DNA of 64,000 nucleotides from an uncultured Hyphomonadaceae bacterium (GTDB lineage Bacteria; Pseudomonadota; Alphaproteobacteria; Caulobacterales; Maricaulaceae), in assembly GCA_913058335.1 (NCBI GenBank), contig CAJXPX010000001.1, positions 340,440 through 404,439 on the forward strand. Direction: 5' to 3'. Under the pieces are notes generated by a model that had not been told where the DNA came from, did no database searches, and worked only from the letters and a program-made list of their open reading frames with translations. This document shows, one piece after another, positions 55,382 through 64,000 of this stretch (the stretch's first letter is position 1; the number at the start of each line of letters is the position of its first letter). Made by a program: the position numbers and the translations under genes.

Positions 55382-56965
55382 ATGAAGGTTTTGATGATTA
55401 AATTTCTCCTAACTATGACTGCTGGGTTGTCAGTTACGGCTTGTCAGACAACACTCGATGCAGATTTCTTGATTAAGAATGGAGATGTTTATACCGGAGA
55501 AGGCTCTCTGGAGCACAACTTATCCGTCGCGACTAAAGGGAATAATATAATATTTGTTGGAGCAGACCCATCTCACATCAGGGCTCGTCAGTATTTGGAT
55601 GCAACAGGAATGATTGTCGCTCCAGGATTTATCGATCCCCACACTCATGCCCGTATAGACTTGGAAAGTGAAGAGACTGAAACCCGTAAAAACTCTGCTT
55701 TCCGGCTCCAAGGGGTAACGACAGTCGTGATTGGAAATGACGGAGGCGGCGACCCTGATATTTATAATCAGGCATCACGCTTAACTGATCAGGGTATTGG
55801 GACGAATGTGGGGCTCTTTGTCGGACATGGAGCCGTTAGAAAACAGGTCATGAACAGCGACAATCGCCCTCCAACCTCCGGAGAACTTCAGGGAATGGAG
55901 AGCCTCACTGCTACAGCGATGGAAGATGGCGCGCTCGGGATTTCGACGGGTTTGTTTTATAGTCCAGGAAGCTATTCCGAGACAGATGAAATTATCGCTT
56001 TGGCAAAAATTGTCGCGCGAGATGGGGGTATTTATGACAGTCATATCCGAGATGAAAGTAATTACAATATTGGTTTAAAAGCAGCTGTCGAGGAAGTTAT
56101 TGAGATTGGGCGCCAAGCCAAAATTCCTGTCCATATTTCACACATAAAAGCTCTGGGTGTGGATGTATGGGGTCAAAGCGACGAAATCATCCAAATGATT
56201 AACGCCGCCAGAAAAAACGGTGTAAATGTCACGGCGGACCAATACCCTTGGACGGCTTCCTCTACGAGCCTATCTTCGGCATTTATTCCAAGCCGCTTAA
56301 AAGCGGGAGGAGAGAAAATTTATCAAAACCGTCTATCTAATCCGAAACTGCGCTCAAAAATTCTGTTGGAGATCAAAGAAAATATTCGTCGGCGGGGGGG
56401 AGCCAACGCCGTCTTGCTTACGCGGAGTAAACCCGAATGGCAGAATAAGCGGTTGGATGAATTAGCGCATGAGTTCAATATGACGCCAGAACAAATGGTA
56501 GTTCATATTGCTCAGAATGGCGATTCGAAGATTGCCTCTTTTAATATGAATGACGCAGATATCGAAGCATTTATGATCCAACCCTGGGTCATGACCGGAT
56601 CCGATGGCGGTAGCGGGCACCCTCGGAAATTTGCAAGTTTTCCCCGAAAATACGAAACTTACGTCATAAACAAACAAGTTCTGACTCTGACAGACTTTCT
56701 TTATCGCAGCAGTGGGTTAACAGCACAAACCTTGAATTTGTGTGATCGTGGCTTCTTAAAACCTGACTTCAAAGCGGATATTGTAATTTTTGACCCTTCC
56801 ACCTACTCTCCAAAGGCAGATTATGAAAATCCAGCCCGTTTATCTGAAGGAGTAAAATACCTTCTCGTAAATGGAGAGCTGGCAGTAGAAAATGGCCAAT
56901 CTTTACCCAATCTCTCAGGGACTGTCGTTAATCGGTGCTCAAAAACTGAAGCTCTTCCCAAATAA
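55382..56965 (+). CDS. N-acyl-D-amino-acid deacylase (D-aminoacylase family), lipoprotein
   Basis: This 527-residue amidohydrolase-superfamily enzyme starts at ATG 55382, with AGGA 12 bases upstream (ATG 55370 is an alternative). The lipoprotein signal ends GLSVTACQTT. Metal-binding features are PGFIDPHTHARID near 80-90, DSHIRDES with its histidine, HISHIKALG, and a late SDGGSGHPRKFASFPR block typical of D-aminoacylases. It would release free D-amino acids from N-acyl-D-amino acids outside the inner membrane. The M14 gene follows after 30 bases on the same strand. Confidence 0.88.
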   Translation: MKVLMIKFLLTMTAGLSVTACQTTLDADFLIKNGDVYTGEGSLEHNLSVATKGNNIIFVGADPSHIRARQYLDATGMIVAPGFIDPHTHARIDLESEETETRKNSAFRLQGVTTVVIGNDGGGDPDIYNQASRLTDQGIGTNVGLFVGHGAVRKQVMNSDNRPPTSGELQGMESLTATAMEDGALGISTGLFYSPGSYSETDEIIALAKIVARDGGIYDSHIRDESNYNIGLKAAVEEVIEIGRQAKIPVHISHIKALGVDVWGQSDEIIQMINAARKNGVNVTADQYPWTASSTSLSSAFIPSRLKAGGEKIYQNRLSNPKLRSKILLEIKENIRRRGGANAVLLTRSKPEWQNKRLDELAHEFNMTPEQMVVHIAQNGDSKIASFNMNDADIEAFMIQPWVMTGSDGGSGHPRKFASFPRKYETYVINKQVLTLTDFLYRSSGLTAQTLNLCDRGFLKPDFKADIVIFDPSTYSPKADYENPARLSEGVKYLLVNGELAVENGQSLPNLSGTVVNRCSKTEALPK

Positions 56966-56995
56966 ATTAAATTCATCAAACCCGACGGGTGCTCA

Positions 56996-59584
56996 ATGTT
57001 AAAACGAATTCTTTCACTCAGCCTCTGTTTTGCCGGACTGATTTACGGAGCCGCCGACGCGGCTCCCGCAAAAGACTATTTCCCGGTTACCGACCTATTT
57101 GAGGCAAGCGTGACAGCACCGGAAGCATATTTGGGTTATGGCATAGGAGAGCAGCACATTTCCCCGGCAGCTTTATCCGGATATATGAGACAACTCGCCC
57201 GTGAGAGCGCACGCGTGAACATGGAAACAATCGGTTATTCGCATGAACGCAACAGCATTGATCATGTCTACATCTCCTCGCCAGAAAATATCAGGAATCT
57301 CGACTCCCGCCTAGAGCAACATCGAAGTGCAAGCTCCGCCGAAGAAGACATTCTTGTTCTCAATCTCGCCTATAGCGTTCACGGAAATGAGGCCTCAGGA
57401 GCTAACGCGGTTCCTTTGGTGGCTTATTATCTTGCGGCGTCCAAAGACCCGAAAGTCAAAGCTCTTTTGGAAAAGACTATCATTATTCTTGAACCTGCTC
57501 AAAATCCGGATGGGCTTGGCCGATTCGCTTCTTGGGTAAATCAGCACCAAGGTAGCACACAAAACTTTGATAATAATAACCGTGCCCATCACGAACCATG
57601 GCCCTCCGGACGCACAAACCATTATTGGTTTGATTTAAACAGAGACTGGATATTTGCCGTTCATCCGGAATCGAAAGCGCGTATCAAAGCCTATCAAACA
57701 TGGAAGCCGCATGTGCTGGGAGATTATCACGAGATGGGGGGAGACATTCCAAGCTATTTCTTCCAGCCAGGGCATCCAGATCGCACTCACCCTTTAACGT
57801 CGCAAGCCAATCAGGACCTTACTTTTGGTTTGGCTGAGTTTCATGCCAAAGCTTTGGACAAGCGAGGCCAAGCCTATTTTACCGAAGAACGATTTGACGA
57901 TCTATATTATGGTAAAGCGTCTGCTTATCCTGACGCTACCGGGGCTATCGGCCTATTATTCGAGCAAAGTTCTGTCCGGGGACACGCAAGGGAACTCGGT
58001 GGTGAAGAGGTGATTTTCAATGACTCAGTTGCAAATCAACTCACAACATCTCTATCCTTAATTTGGGGCTCAGACCATTACCGAGACGAAATTCTCTCCT
58101 ATCGTTTCGAGACAATCGAAGAACAAAATAAACTTGCGAACACACAAGATGTAAAGGGCTACATTTTTTCTGACAATGGAGATCCTGCTCGAGCAGGGGA
58201 ACTCCTTAAAATTCTAGCCTTGCATAACATCCCTGTTGAAAGTCTGGGGGCAGATAAGCAAATTGGGGATATAACCTTTAAGAAAAACCAGGCTTGGATT
58301 GTACGCACGGGTGGAGCGCAAAATGCTTTAATCCATTCCTTATTTGAAATTCGCACAGAATTTAAAGATTCTGTCTTTTATGATGTCTCATCATGGAATC
58401 TCCCCTTGGCGTTCAATCTATCTTTTGAAACCCTCACGTCTTTTAACGGGATTGATAGCAATCTCATTGAAGGCGACTCTCTGCCAAAAGCTGTAACTCC
58501 GGGAAATACGAATCCTGTGGCATATGCAATATCCTGGAATCAATTTAGAGCACCTCACCTGTTGCAAAGTTTTCTCGCAGCCGAGCTACACCCTCGCCTC
58601 GCCGCATTGCCCTTTTCTGGCAAGGTCCAATCCGGAGAGGTCAAGAACTTTGCCGCCGGCAGTATAATTGTTCAGCCAAAATCCGAAGCCGATCACGCGA
58701 AAGTTCGCGAAAGCCTCGCTTCTCATCCCGATATAAATGTTTACGGATTGACCACAGGTTTGACCCCGACTGGTCCCGATTTGGGTTCACGAGGAATAGA
58801 AGCAATTGCGCCTGTAAAGCCAGCCTTGGTGGTCGGAGACGGGATCAGGCCCACAGAAGCTGGGGAAATCCGATATGCCGTGGATAAGCGTTTTGGTATA
58901 CCTTTGACTATATTAGATAACACAGCATTGGACTCAGTGAATTTATCTAAATACACACATATTTTATTGGCTGACGGATCTTATAAGTCTTGGGAGAAAG
59001 CACCAGAAATTCTGTCTGACTGGGTAAAATCCGGAGGAGTTCTTATTGCTCAAAAGAGGGCTGCCGAATGGGCCGAAAAGCAAATGATTTTTGATCAGGA
59101 CGGCGAAAACTCTGAAAACATTAAATCTAATAATAGTGATGAGGAGACTAATTCAGAGAATAAAGAGGATTCAGCGAAACGCCGAGCGTATCAAGACTAC
59201 GACAATGATCGCAGCAAAAAGACGATTTCTGGCGCTGTATTACGGGCGAAAGCCGATCTGACACATCCATTGCTATTTGGGTTTTCTGATACGGATGTCC
59301 CCGTGTTTTATAATAGCGATCATATTTTGAAAGAGGCTCCCATTTCTTATGACATGCCTTTATCGTTTTCCAAGGATGAGCTATTAATTACGGGTTATGC
59401 CGATGAAAAGCAGCTGGAGAAAATAGCCGATACGCCAACTCTCGCTTTGCACAGAAAAGGAAAAGGCAAAATAGTTCTTTTCGCGAATAATTCCAACTTC
59501 CGTGCTGTCTGGCTTGGAACGGAACGATTATACGCCAATGCACTCTTCTTCACGCAATCAATTGATAGCCGCAAAGACGACTAA
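56996..59584 (+). CDS. Large exported M14-family metallopeptidase
   Basis: This 862-residue exported peptidase has a signal peptide (ILSLSLCFAGLIYGAADAA). The M14 domain (about 50-370) has zinc ligands H129 and E132 in HGNEASGAN and H245 in GDYHEMGG, substrate residues in WFDLNRDW, and the general-base glutamate in LLFEQSSVRG. After it comes a Rossmann-like C-terminal region, interrupted by a charged low-complexity insert (about 700-745, rich in Asn/Glu/Asp). Likely role: trimming peptides in the periplasm or outside. It is coupled to the deacylase gene upstream and faces the LysR gene. Confidence 0.9.
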   Translation: MLKRILSLSLCFAGLIYGAADAAPAKDYFPVTDLFEASVTAPEAYLGYGIGEQHISPAALSGYMRQLARESARVNMETIGYSHERNSIDHVYISSPENIRNLDSRLEQHRSASSAEEDILVLNLAYSVHGNEASGANAVPLVAYYLAASKDPKVKALLEKTIIILEPAQNPDGLGRFASWVNQHQGSTQNFDNNNRAHHEPWPSGRTNHYWFDLNRDWIFAVHPESKARIKAYQTWKPHVLGDYHEMGGDIPSYFFQPGHPDRTHPLTSQANQDLTFGLAEFHAKALDKRGQAYFTEERFDDLYYGKASAYPDATGAIGLLFEQSSVRGHARELGGEEVIFNDSVANQLTTSLSLIWGSDHYRDEILSYRFETIEEQNKLANTQDVKGYIFSDNGDPARAGELLKILALHNIPVESLGADKQIGDITFKKNQAWIVRTGGAQNALIHSLFEIRTEFKDSVFYDVSSWNLPLAFNLSFETLTSFNGIDSNLIEGDSLPKAVTPGNTNPVAYAISWNQFRAPHLLQSFLAAELHPRLAALPFSGKVQSGEVKNFAAGSIIVQPKSEADHAKVRESLASHPDINVYGLTTGLTPTGPDLGSRGIEAIAPVKPALVVGDGIRPTEAGEIRYAVDKRFGIPLTILDNTALDSVNLSKYTHILLADGSYKSWEKAPEILSDWVKSGGVLIAQKRAAEWAEKQMIFDQDGENSENIKSNNSDEETNSENKEDSAKRRAYQDYDNDRSKKTISGAVLRAKADLTHPLLFGFSDTDVPVFYNSDHILKEAPISYDMPLSFSKDELLITGYADEKQLEKIADTPTLALHRKGKGKIVLFANNSNFRAVWLGTERLYANALFFTQSIDSRKDD

Positions 59585-59668
59585 TCTTGATTGGTTTCAC
59601 TTCTGAGTAGTGTATAGCTTTCAGTCAATTTACAAAGGCTATTTTGGCCGAATAAGCTGACTGATAAT

Positions 59669-60586
59669 TTAGTTTTTAGTCTTCCTATTCTTCTCATGAA
59701 TAGAGATTGAAGATAGAGTTTTTGTCAAACTGCGAATGAAATCTCGTGACAACTTAGATAATGGGCGGTCATCAAGATGAATGCAGAATATTGGATATTG
59801 CGCTCGTTTTTTGAACGGTCTGAAATCCAAATCATCAGATAAATTTGCCCGCGCAGTGTGTTCATCAACAATGGCAAGCCCTACTCCATGCCTAACTAAT
59901 GCGGCGGCGATATAATAAGTCTGCACTGTAATATTCGATGTCATGTTCATAGCGCTATCAAGCTGAGCATCGACTAAACTTCCGACAGCCCCCTCATCGG
60001 TGAGACGAATAAATTTATGTCCGCGCACCATGTCTAGAGACACTTCATCAGGCAAATGGGGCAAGTCGCGCTTCGGATAAAGGAGAACCAGCTCTCCTTT
60101 CCCAATTCTTTTATCCGCTAGCCGAGGGTGCAAGGGCGCATCATAAACAATGCCAATATCGCTATTGCGTTCATACAAAGACCGCAACATATCTTCATTA
60201 TGCATCGTCTTAATGTTAAACGTAACGCCGGAGAATCTTTTTAAAAACGCTGCCACAGTCGCCGGCACAACATCCAGACCGAGTGAAGGTAAAACGGCAA
60301 TTCGTAAATGCCCGTCATGGCCTCGGCTGATATTTTTTGTTGTTTCATTTAGAGACTGTATTCGAGCGTGAACATCGCGCGCTTCGTTAAATAAAATATG
60401 CGCTTCATCCGTCGGGACTAAACGTCCTTTAACAACTCTGAACAATGTAAAGCCTATTCGGCTCTCTGCGTGTCGCAAGACTTTGCTGACAGATGGCTGT
60501 GACACATTCAAATGTCTGGCCGCGCCGCTAACTGACCCAGCTTGATAGACGGCGTAAAACACCTCAATATGACGAAGAGACATCAT
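59669..60586 (-). CDS. LysR-family transcriptional regulator
   Basis: This 305-residue LTTR has an N-terminal winged helix (about 3-60, RHIEVFYAVYQAGSVSGAARHLNVSQPSVSKVLRH) and a periplasmic-binding-like effector domain (GHLRIAVLPSLGLDVVPATV onward). It is last in the minus-strand run of dgcN-like, dgcA-like, symporter and lysR genes. A LysR-type regulator, DgcR, controls the D-glutamate dgc genes of marine bacteria, so a D-amino-acid effector is a reasonable guess. It starts at ATG 60586 or the adjacent ATG 60583. Confidence 0.92.
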   Translation of the reverse strand: MMSLRHIEVFYAVYQAGSVSGAARHLNVSQPSVSKVLRHAESRIGFTLFRVVKGRLVPTDEAHILFNEARDVHARIQSLNETTKNISRGHDGHLRIAVLPSLGLDVVPATVAAFLKRFSGVTFNIKTMHNEDMLRSLYERNSDIGIVYDAPLHPRLADKRIGKGELVLLYPKRDLPHLPDEVSLDMVRGHKFIRLTDEGAVGSLVDAQLDSAMNMTSNITVQTYYIAAALVRHGVGLAIVDEHTARANLSDDLDFRPFKKRAQYPIFCIHLDDRPLSKLSRDFIRSLTKTLSSISIHEKNRKTKN

Positions 60587-60683
60587 AATGTTAAAGTCGC
60601 ATGGTCAAAGCGCCCAATTCAAGCGAAAGATGAACTTAATTACCTGACAATCGAAATATGAAATCAGACTTTATTATTATCGC

Positions 60684-61982
60684 CTAGTGAACCGGTTCAG
60701 CTCTAAAGACGTCTTCATCAAGTTGATTTTCCCATTTTGCAACTGTGCAGGCGACCGCAATATCTCCGGTTACATTTGTCACCGTGCGCATCATATCCAA
60801 GAGCCTGTCAAACGGAAAAATGAAAGCTACTATCAAAGTGTATTGCTCGAGGCTTACACCAAATACCCCTAAAACAGCAAAGGCTAGAAATAGGCTCGCC
60901 GAGGGAACGCTAGCGGTTCCAATAGATGTCAAAGTGACTGTAATAGCAACCATCACATAATCCATGAGCGATAAATCTATGCCCAGAGCCTGCGCGGCAA
61001 ACAAGGCAATAATTCCCAGATAAATGGCTGTCCCGTCCATGTTGATTGTCGCGCCCAAAGGCAAAACAGAGCCCGCGATTGAAGCGTCTACTCCAAGGTT
61101 ATCTTTCGCACAGGAAATTGTCACCGGCAGGGTCGCGCTGGAAGAAGAGGTAGAGAATGCCACGCCTTGTGCGTCCACGACACCGTAAAAAAACCTTAGA
61201 AGTGGAAGCTTTAAAATCATCCGCACTAAAACGCCGCCATATATGACAACTATATGGACGAAACACGCCAGATATAAAGCGAGCGCCAGCTTGCCCATTG
61301 CCGAAATAATTCCCAGGCCAACATCTGCCATGACCCATGAAATAAGAGCGAAAACACCAAATGGGGCCAATTCCATCACAAAGAGAGTAATTTTCATCAC
61401 AACCCTCTCGGCACTTTCAAAAAAGCTCACAAGCGGCTTTCCTTTTTCGCCAACCGAAATGATCCCAATCCCTATGATAATGGCAAAGAAAATAACAGGT
61501 ATAAGGTCATTTCCAGCCATAGCCGCCACGGGGTTTTCAGGAATGATAGCCAGCAGGCTTTCCGAAATTGTGGGTGTCTCTTGCGTGGCAGTCTTTGCTA
61601 AATCGGCACGAATACTCGGATCAACTTCGGAAAAATCCACCCCCACACCCGGCTTAAATATTCTGCCTGAAATCAGCCCCAAAAAAACAGCAAAAAAAGT
61701 TGTAAATAAGTAGAGAGCAATTGTTTTAAAACCGAGAGAGCCAAGTCGTTTCGGGTCTCCCATTGCTATAACACCGACGACCAAGGTCGTAAAAATTAGC
61801 GGCAATATCAACATTTTAATAAGCCGGACAAAACCTTCCCCAAACGGATAAACCCAGTTGGTTATGAAATTAATCGCAGCGTCGCCCCCTAGGTAGTGGG
61901 CGGACAATCCTAAAATGGCGCCAAGCGCCAAGCCGATTAGGACCCGCTTCCATAAAGTAACACTTTGCCATCGTCTGAGCAT
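60684..61982 (-). CDS. Dicarboxylate/amino acid:cation symporter (SLC1/DAACS family)
   Basis: This 432-residue inner-membrane symporter is of the GltP/DctA family. The serine-rich reentrant loop FSTSSSSATLPVTI and the substrate/ion motif GATINMDGTAIYLG are diagnostic. The second reentrant region is in SIGTASVPSASLFLAF. The family imports glutamate, aspartate or C4-dicarboxylates with H+ or Na+; several members take D-aspartate. Beside the DgcA and DgcN genes, glutamate of either chirality is the likely cargo. About 124 bases separate it from the epimerase gene upstream. Confidence 0.93.
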   Translation of the reverse strand: MLRRWQSVTLWKRVLIGLALGAILGLSAHYLGGDAAINFITNWVYPFGEGFVRLIKMLILPLIFTTLVVGVIAMGDPKRLGSLGFKTIALYLFTTFFAVFLGLISGRIFKPGVGVDFSEVDPSIRADLAKTATQETPTISESLLAIIPENPVAAMAGNDLIPVIFFAIIIGIGIISVGEKGKPLVSFFESAERVVMKITLFVMELAPFGVFALISWVMADVGLGIISAMGKLALALYLACFVHIVVIYGGVLVRMILKLPLLRFFYGVVDAQGVAFSTSSSSATLPVTISCAKDNLGVDASIAGSVLPLGATINMDGTAIYLGIIALFAAQALGIDLSLMDYVMVAITVTLTSIGTASVPSASLFLAFAVLGVFGVSLEQYTLIVAFIFPFDRLLDMMRTVTNVTGDIAVACTVAKWENQLDEDVFRAEPVH

Positions 61983-62105
61983 AAAAGTTGTCCCGTTTAA
62001 ATCATCCCAATCATTCCGACTACATGGGAACTGAGTGTTTATTTTTTAGTTACCACAAGCGTAGATGTTAGAATGGGATGAATGTCAGCAAGACTCAAAC
62101 CTTAT

Positions 62106-63083
62106 CTAAACCAAAAGATGCGTTGGCGGATTCATCCGGACTCCATCAAACTCACACCCTCCCGGCCGATCCTTTTTTAGCCATAGAGGCCCATCAATAT
62201 CAATAAATTCTATGCCTTCAGAGAGAGCGAATATCGGAAGAATTGATAAAGACGTACATATCATACAACCCAGCATAACTTCCATTCCGAGGGCCTCTGC
62301 TTCTTTGCGGAGCTTCAATGCCTCTGTTAAACCACCGGTTTTATCGAGTTTTATATTGATAGCGTCATAGAGTTTGGACACCTTTTTGATAGTATCTGAA
62401 GTATGACAGCTTTCATCCGCACAAATCGGAATTGGGCTGTCATAATCTGCCAGTTCGCCATCTGCGCCTTGTGGTATCGGCTGCTCGACTAATTTCACAT
62501 TCGCCTCTACTAAGACGGGCATGGTTTCGTCCAACTGCTCCATTGTCCATGCTTCATTTGCATCGAGTATCAAAGTAGCATGAGGCGCACCATGGCGCAC
62601 CGCTCTGACACTTTCGCAAATGTCCGTAGGGCCCAATTTAACTTTTAAAAGCCCCTTGCCAAGCTGCTTGGCCGCGGCGCCCATTTTTTCGGGACTATCC
62701 AGACTGACGGTCTGCGCAGTCCTCACGGGGCGAAATTGTTTCAGACCAAACAATTCGGAAAAGCTTTTCTCATTTCGTTTAGCTTCAATCTGCCACAAAG
62801 CACAATCAATGGCATTTCTAGCGGCACCTGCGGGTAAGAGATGTTGCAATTCCTCCCGAGAAATACCCTCCTCAAGTTTTTGCGACTGGGCCAGAATAGT
62901 TTCTATCACCTGATCTTGGCTTTCGCCGTAGCGGGGGTAAGGAACGCATTCACCAAACCCTATAGACTCACCTTCCCTTATTTCCACAACGACAACATCA
63001 GCGACCCGTTTTGCGCCGCGGGAAATATTGAAGACGGAGTTCAATGTCCAGCTTTCAGGTCTAGCTTTAATCTGGCGCTTCAT
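62106..63083 (-). CDS. dgcA: Dipeptide epimerase / N-acetyl-D-glutamate racemase (DgcA-like), enolase superfamily
   Basis: This 325-residue enolase-superfamily enzyme is of the Ala-Glu epimerase/DgcA type. Catalytic elements are the KxK of LLKVKLG (K147, K149), metal ligands D174 in LDANEAW, E200 in LVEQP and D223 in CADES, and the opposite-face lysine in INIKLDKTGG (K245). Such enzymes invert the alpha carbon of L-Ala-D/L-Glu or of N-acetyl-D-glutamate. The adjacent DUF1611 gene, 30 bases upstream, favours the DgcA role. The symbol rests on that pairing and not on sequence alone; YcjG-like dipeptide epimerase is the alternative. Confidence 0.82.
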   Translation of the reverse strand: MKRQIKARPESWTLNSVFNISRGAKRVADVVVVEIREGESIGFGECVPYPRYGESQDQVIETILAQSQKLEEGISREELQHLLPAGAARNAIDCALWQIEAKRNEKSFSELFGLKQFRPVRTAQTVSLDSPEKMGAAAKQLGKGLLKVKLGPTDICESVRAVRHGAPHATLILDANEAWTMEQLDETMPVLVEANVKLVEQPIPQGADGELADYDSPIPICADESCHTSDTIKKVSKLYDAINIKLDKTGGLTEALKLRKEAEALGMEVMLGCMICTSLSILPIFALSEGIEFIDIDGPLWLKKDRPGGCEFDGVRMNPPTHLLV

Positions 63084-63113
63084 GACGTGAGTTTAGCGAT
63101 GCCGCAAAGGCGG

Positions 63114-63956
63114 TTAAGTAAGAACATTATCTACAATTCTGTTAACTCCGTGCCTCATTGGGTCCTGACACGGGATTTGAAATTCTCGCTCTAGCTGAGC
63201 ACATAAGCATTTTGCTTCAGCCTTATTAAGGTTCCGGCTATTCAAAGCAATCCCGGAAAGGCGAGCGTTGGGGTTGACGACTTTTGCTGCCCATAAATTG
63301 GCTTTAATACAATCTTCTAATTGGGGAACGTCCCGATCCGGAAGATGGCGCATATGCGCTCGATTTGCCTCATGGCACATGATCAGCCGATCCGGCTGAG
63401 CCCCATGCAATAATCCTAATGAAACCCCGGCATAGGCAGGGTGAAAGAGCGACCCCTGGCCTTCGATAATATCCCATCCTCCATCTTTTCTTGCCGGAGT
63501 CAGAGATTCGACGCTTCCGGAGATGAAGTCAGATATGACCGCGTCAACAGGTACGCCTTCGCCGGCGATAAATATGCCCGTTTGTCCGGTTGCACGAAAG
63601 TCAGCCTTTTCTCCCCGTTTTACCATTTCCTTGTGAATCGCGAGGGCAGTAAACATTTTACCAACAGAACAGTCAGTGCCAACGGTCAAGAGTCTGTTCC
63701 CAGGCCTTTTTGTGCCGGTTCCGACTTTGAACGCCTGATCGCTTCTTCGGACATTATAGAGCTTTCGATCATGACGTTTTGCCGCCTCCTGAATAGAAGC
63801 ATAATCATGTAAATCATGATGCAAACCTGAAGCAACGTTCAGTCCTAATTCCAAGGCTTTAATAATATCATCTAAATTCGATTCCTCTATGTATCCTCCA
63901 GAATTTGCATATCCAATAACGAGGGTTTTAGCCCCGCGCTTGGCCCCCTCTTCAAT
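63114..63956 (-). CDS. dgcN: DUF1611 family D-glutamate N-acetyltransferase (DgcN-like), 5' part missing
   Basis: About 280 residues are visible; the N terminus (perhaps 50 residues) lies beyond the end of genomic sequence. The apparent start MYKRQ comes from sequencing adapter. The DUF1611 core has a P-loop, VGTDCSVGKMFTAL, followed by RATGQTGIFIAGEGVPVDAV, DIIEGQGSLFHPAYAG and LIMCHEANR. Characterised members (DgcN) N-acetylate D-glutamate so that DgcA can convert it to the L form. It is the first visible gene of a minus-strand operon with dgcA, a symporter and a lysR. Confidence 0.82.
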   Translation of the reverse strand: MEEGAKRGAKTLVIGYANSGGYIEESNLDDIIKALELGLNVASGLHHDLHDYASIQEAAKRHDRKLYNVRRSDQAFKVGTGTKRPGNRLLTVGTDCSVGKMFTALAIHKEMVKRGEKADFRATGQTGIFIAGEGVPVDAVISDFISGSVESLTPARKDGGWDIIEGQGSLFHPAYAGVSLGLLHGAQPDRLIMCHEANRAHMRHLPDRDVPQLEDCIKANLWAAKVVNPNARLSGIALNSRNLNKAEAKCLCAQLEREFQIPCQDPMRHGVNRIVDNVLT

Positions 63957-64000
63957 CTGTCTCTTATACACATCTGACGCTGCCGACGACTCCTTACGTG
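63957..64000. other. Nextera transposon adapter and i5 index (sequencing artefact)
   Basis: CTGTCTCTTATACACATCT (63957-63975) is the 19-base Tn5 mosaic end, and GACGCTGCCGACGA (63976-63989) completes the reverse complement of the Nextera read-1 adapter. CTCCTTAC (63990-63997) equals the reverse complement of index GTAAGGAG, and GTG begins the P5 side. This is not genomic DNA. It marks the end of the assembled contig. Confidence 0.97.

Noticed and set aside
63957..63971. TTG/GTG start and N terminus MYKRQ of the DUF1611 gene
   Set aside because: These codons lie in the Nextera mosaic end, so they are an artefact and not a natural start.
1..64000. CRISPR arrays, insertion sequences, prophage, tRNA or rRNA genes
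   Set aside because: No spaced repeat arrays, transposase or integrase genes, or tRNA/rRNA-like sequences were found by reading either strand. A tRNAscan-SE/Infernal run would confirm.

Overview
The window reads as one end of a chromosomal contig from a marine alphaproteobacterium. Several families point that way: an NDUFA12-type complex I subunit, DUF2155, DUF1489 and DUF3035 proteins, GspN, a SPOR-tailed DacA, clusters of GANTC (CcrM-type) sites, and G+C near one half by eye. A Maricaulales/Hyphomonadaceae-like bacterium is a reasonable guess, but nothing here proves the genus. No tRNA, rRNA, CRISPR array, IS or prophage was seen. The last 44 bases (63957-64000) are Nextera adapter plus an index, so genomic sequence stops at about 63956.

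Layout. 1-4.3 kb: fatty-acid beta-oxidation (thiolase 3' end, FadJ-type protein, a lone crotonase lacking both usual glutamates) around a host-attachment-family gene. 4.4-16.7 kb: housekeeping genes, namely an Fe-S photolyase, nadC, a SleB hydrolase, two transporters, tadA, an RsuA/RluB synthase with rsmD, a GNAT-nitrilase fusion, mutL, a DUF3035 lipoprotein and lspA. 16.9-25 kb: a large autotransporter, glnE and parE. 25-30 kb: GFA protein, DUF2155, NDUFA12, a pentapeptide protein, aspS and a DUF6438 lipoprotein. 30-36.6 kb: clpA, clpS, a VOC protein, an 800-bp stretch with no recognised gene but a run of strong RNA-type hairpins and a short ORF with a perfect Shine-Dalgarno, then dacA and panC. 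36.6-42 kb: GST, DUF1489, a JmjC/cupin-like protein, a membrane-anchored GH24 lysozyme and mgtE. 42-46.5 kb: a type II secretion block (prepilin peptidase, gspC, gspD, gspN and a new lipoprotein). 46.6-50.6 kb: secreted amidase, folD and a DUF1338 2-oxoadipate dioxygenase.

50.7-64 kb is the most coherent accessory region. It holds two exported M14 metallopeptidases, a TonB-dependent receptor, an exported N-acyl-D-amino-acid deacylase, a LysR regulator, an SLC1-type glutamate/dicarboxylate symporter, and a dipeptide-epimerase/N-acetyl-D-glutamate-racemase (DgcA) next to a DUF1611 D-glutamate N-acetyltransferase (DgcN). Together they look like a system for taking up peptides rich in D-amino acids, such as peptidoglycan fragments, and converting D-glutamate to the L form. 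The parts are known families. The full set with a receptor, deacylase and two carboxypeptidases is inferred from gene order.

The least explained stretch is 33650-34448, between clpS/VOC and dacA.
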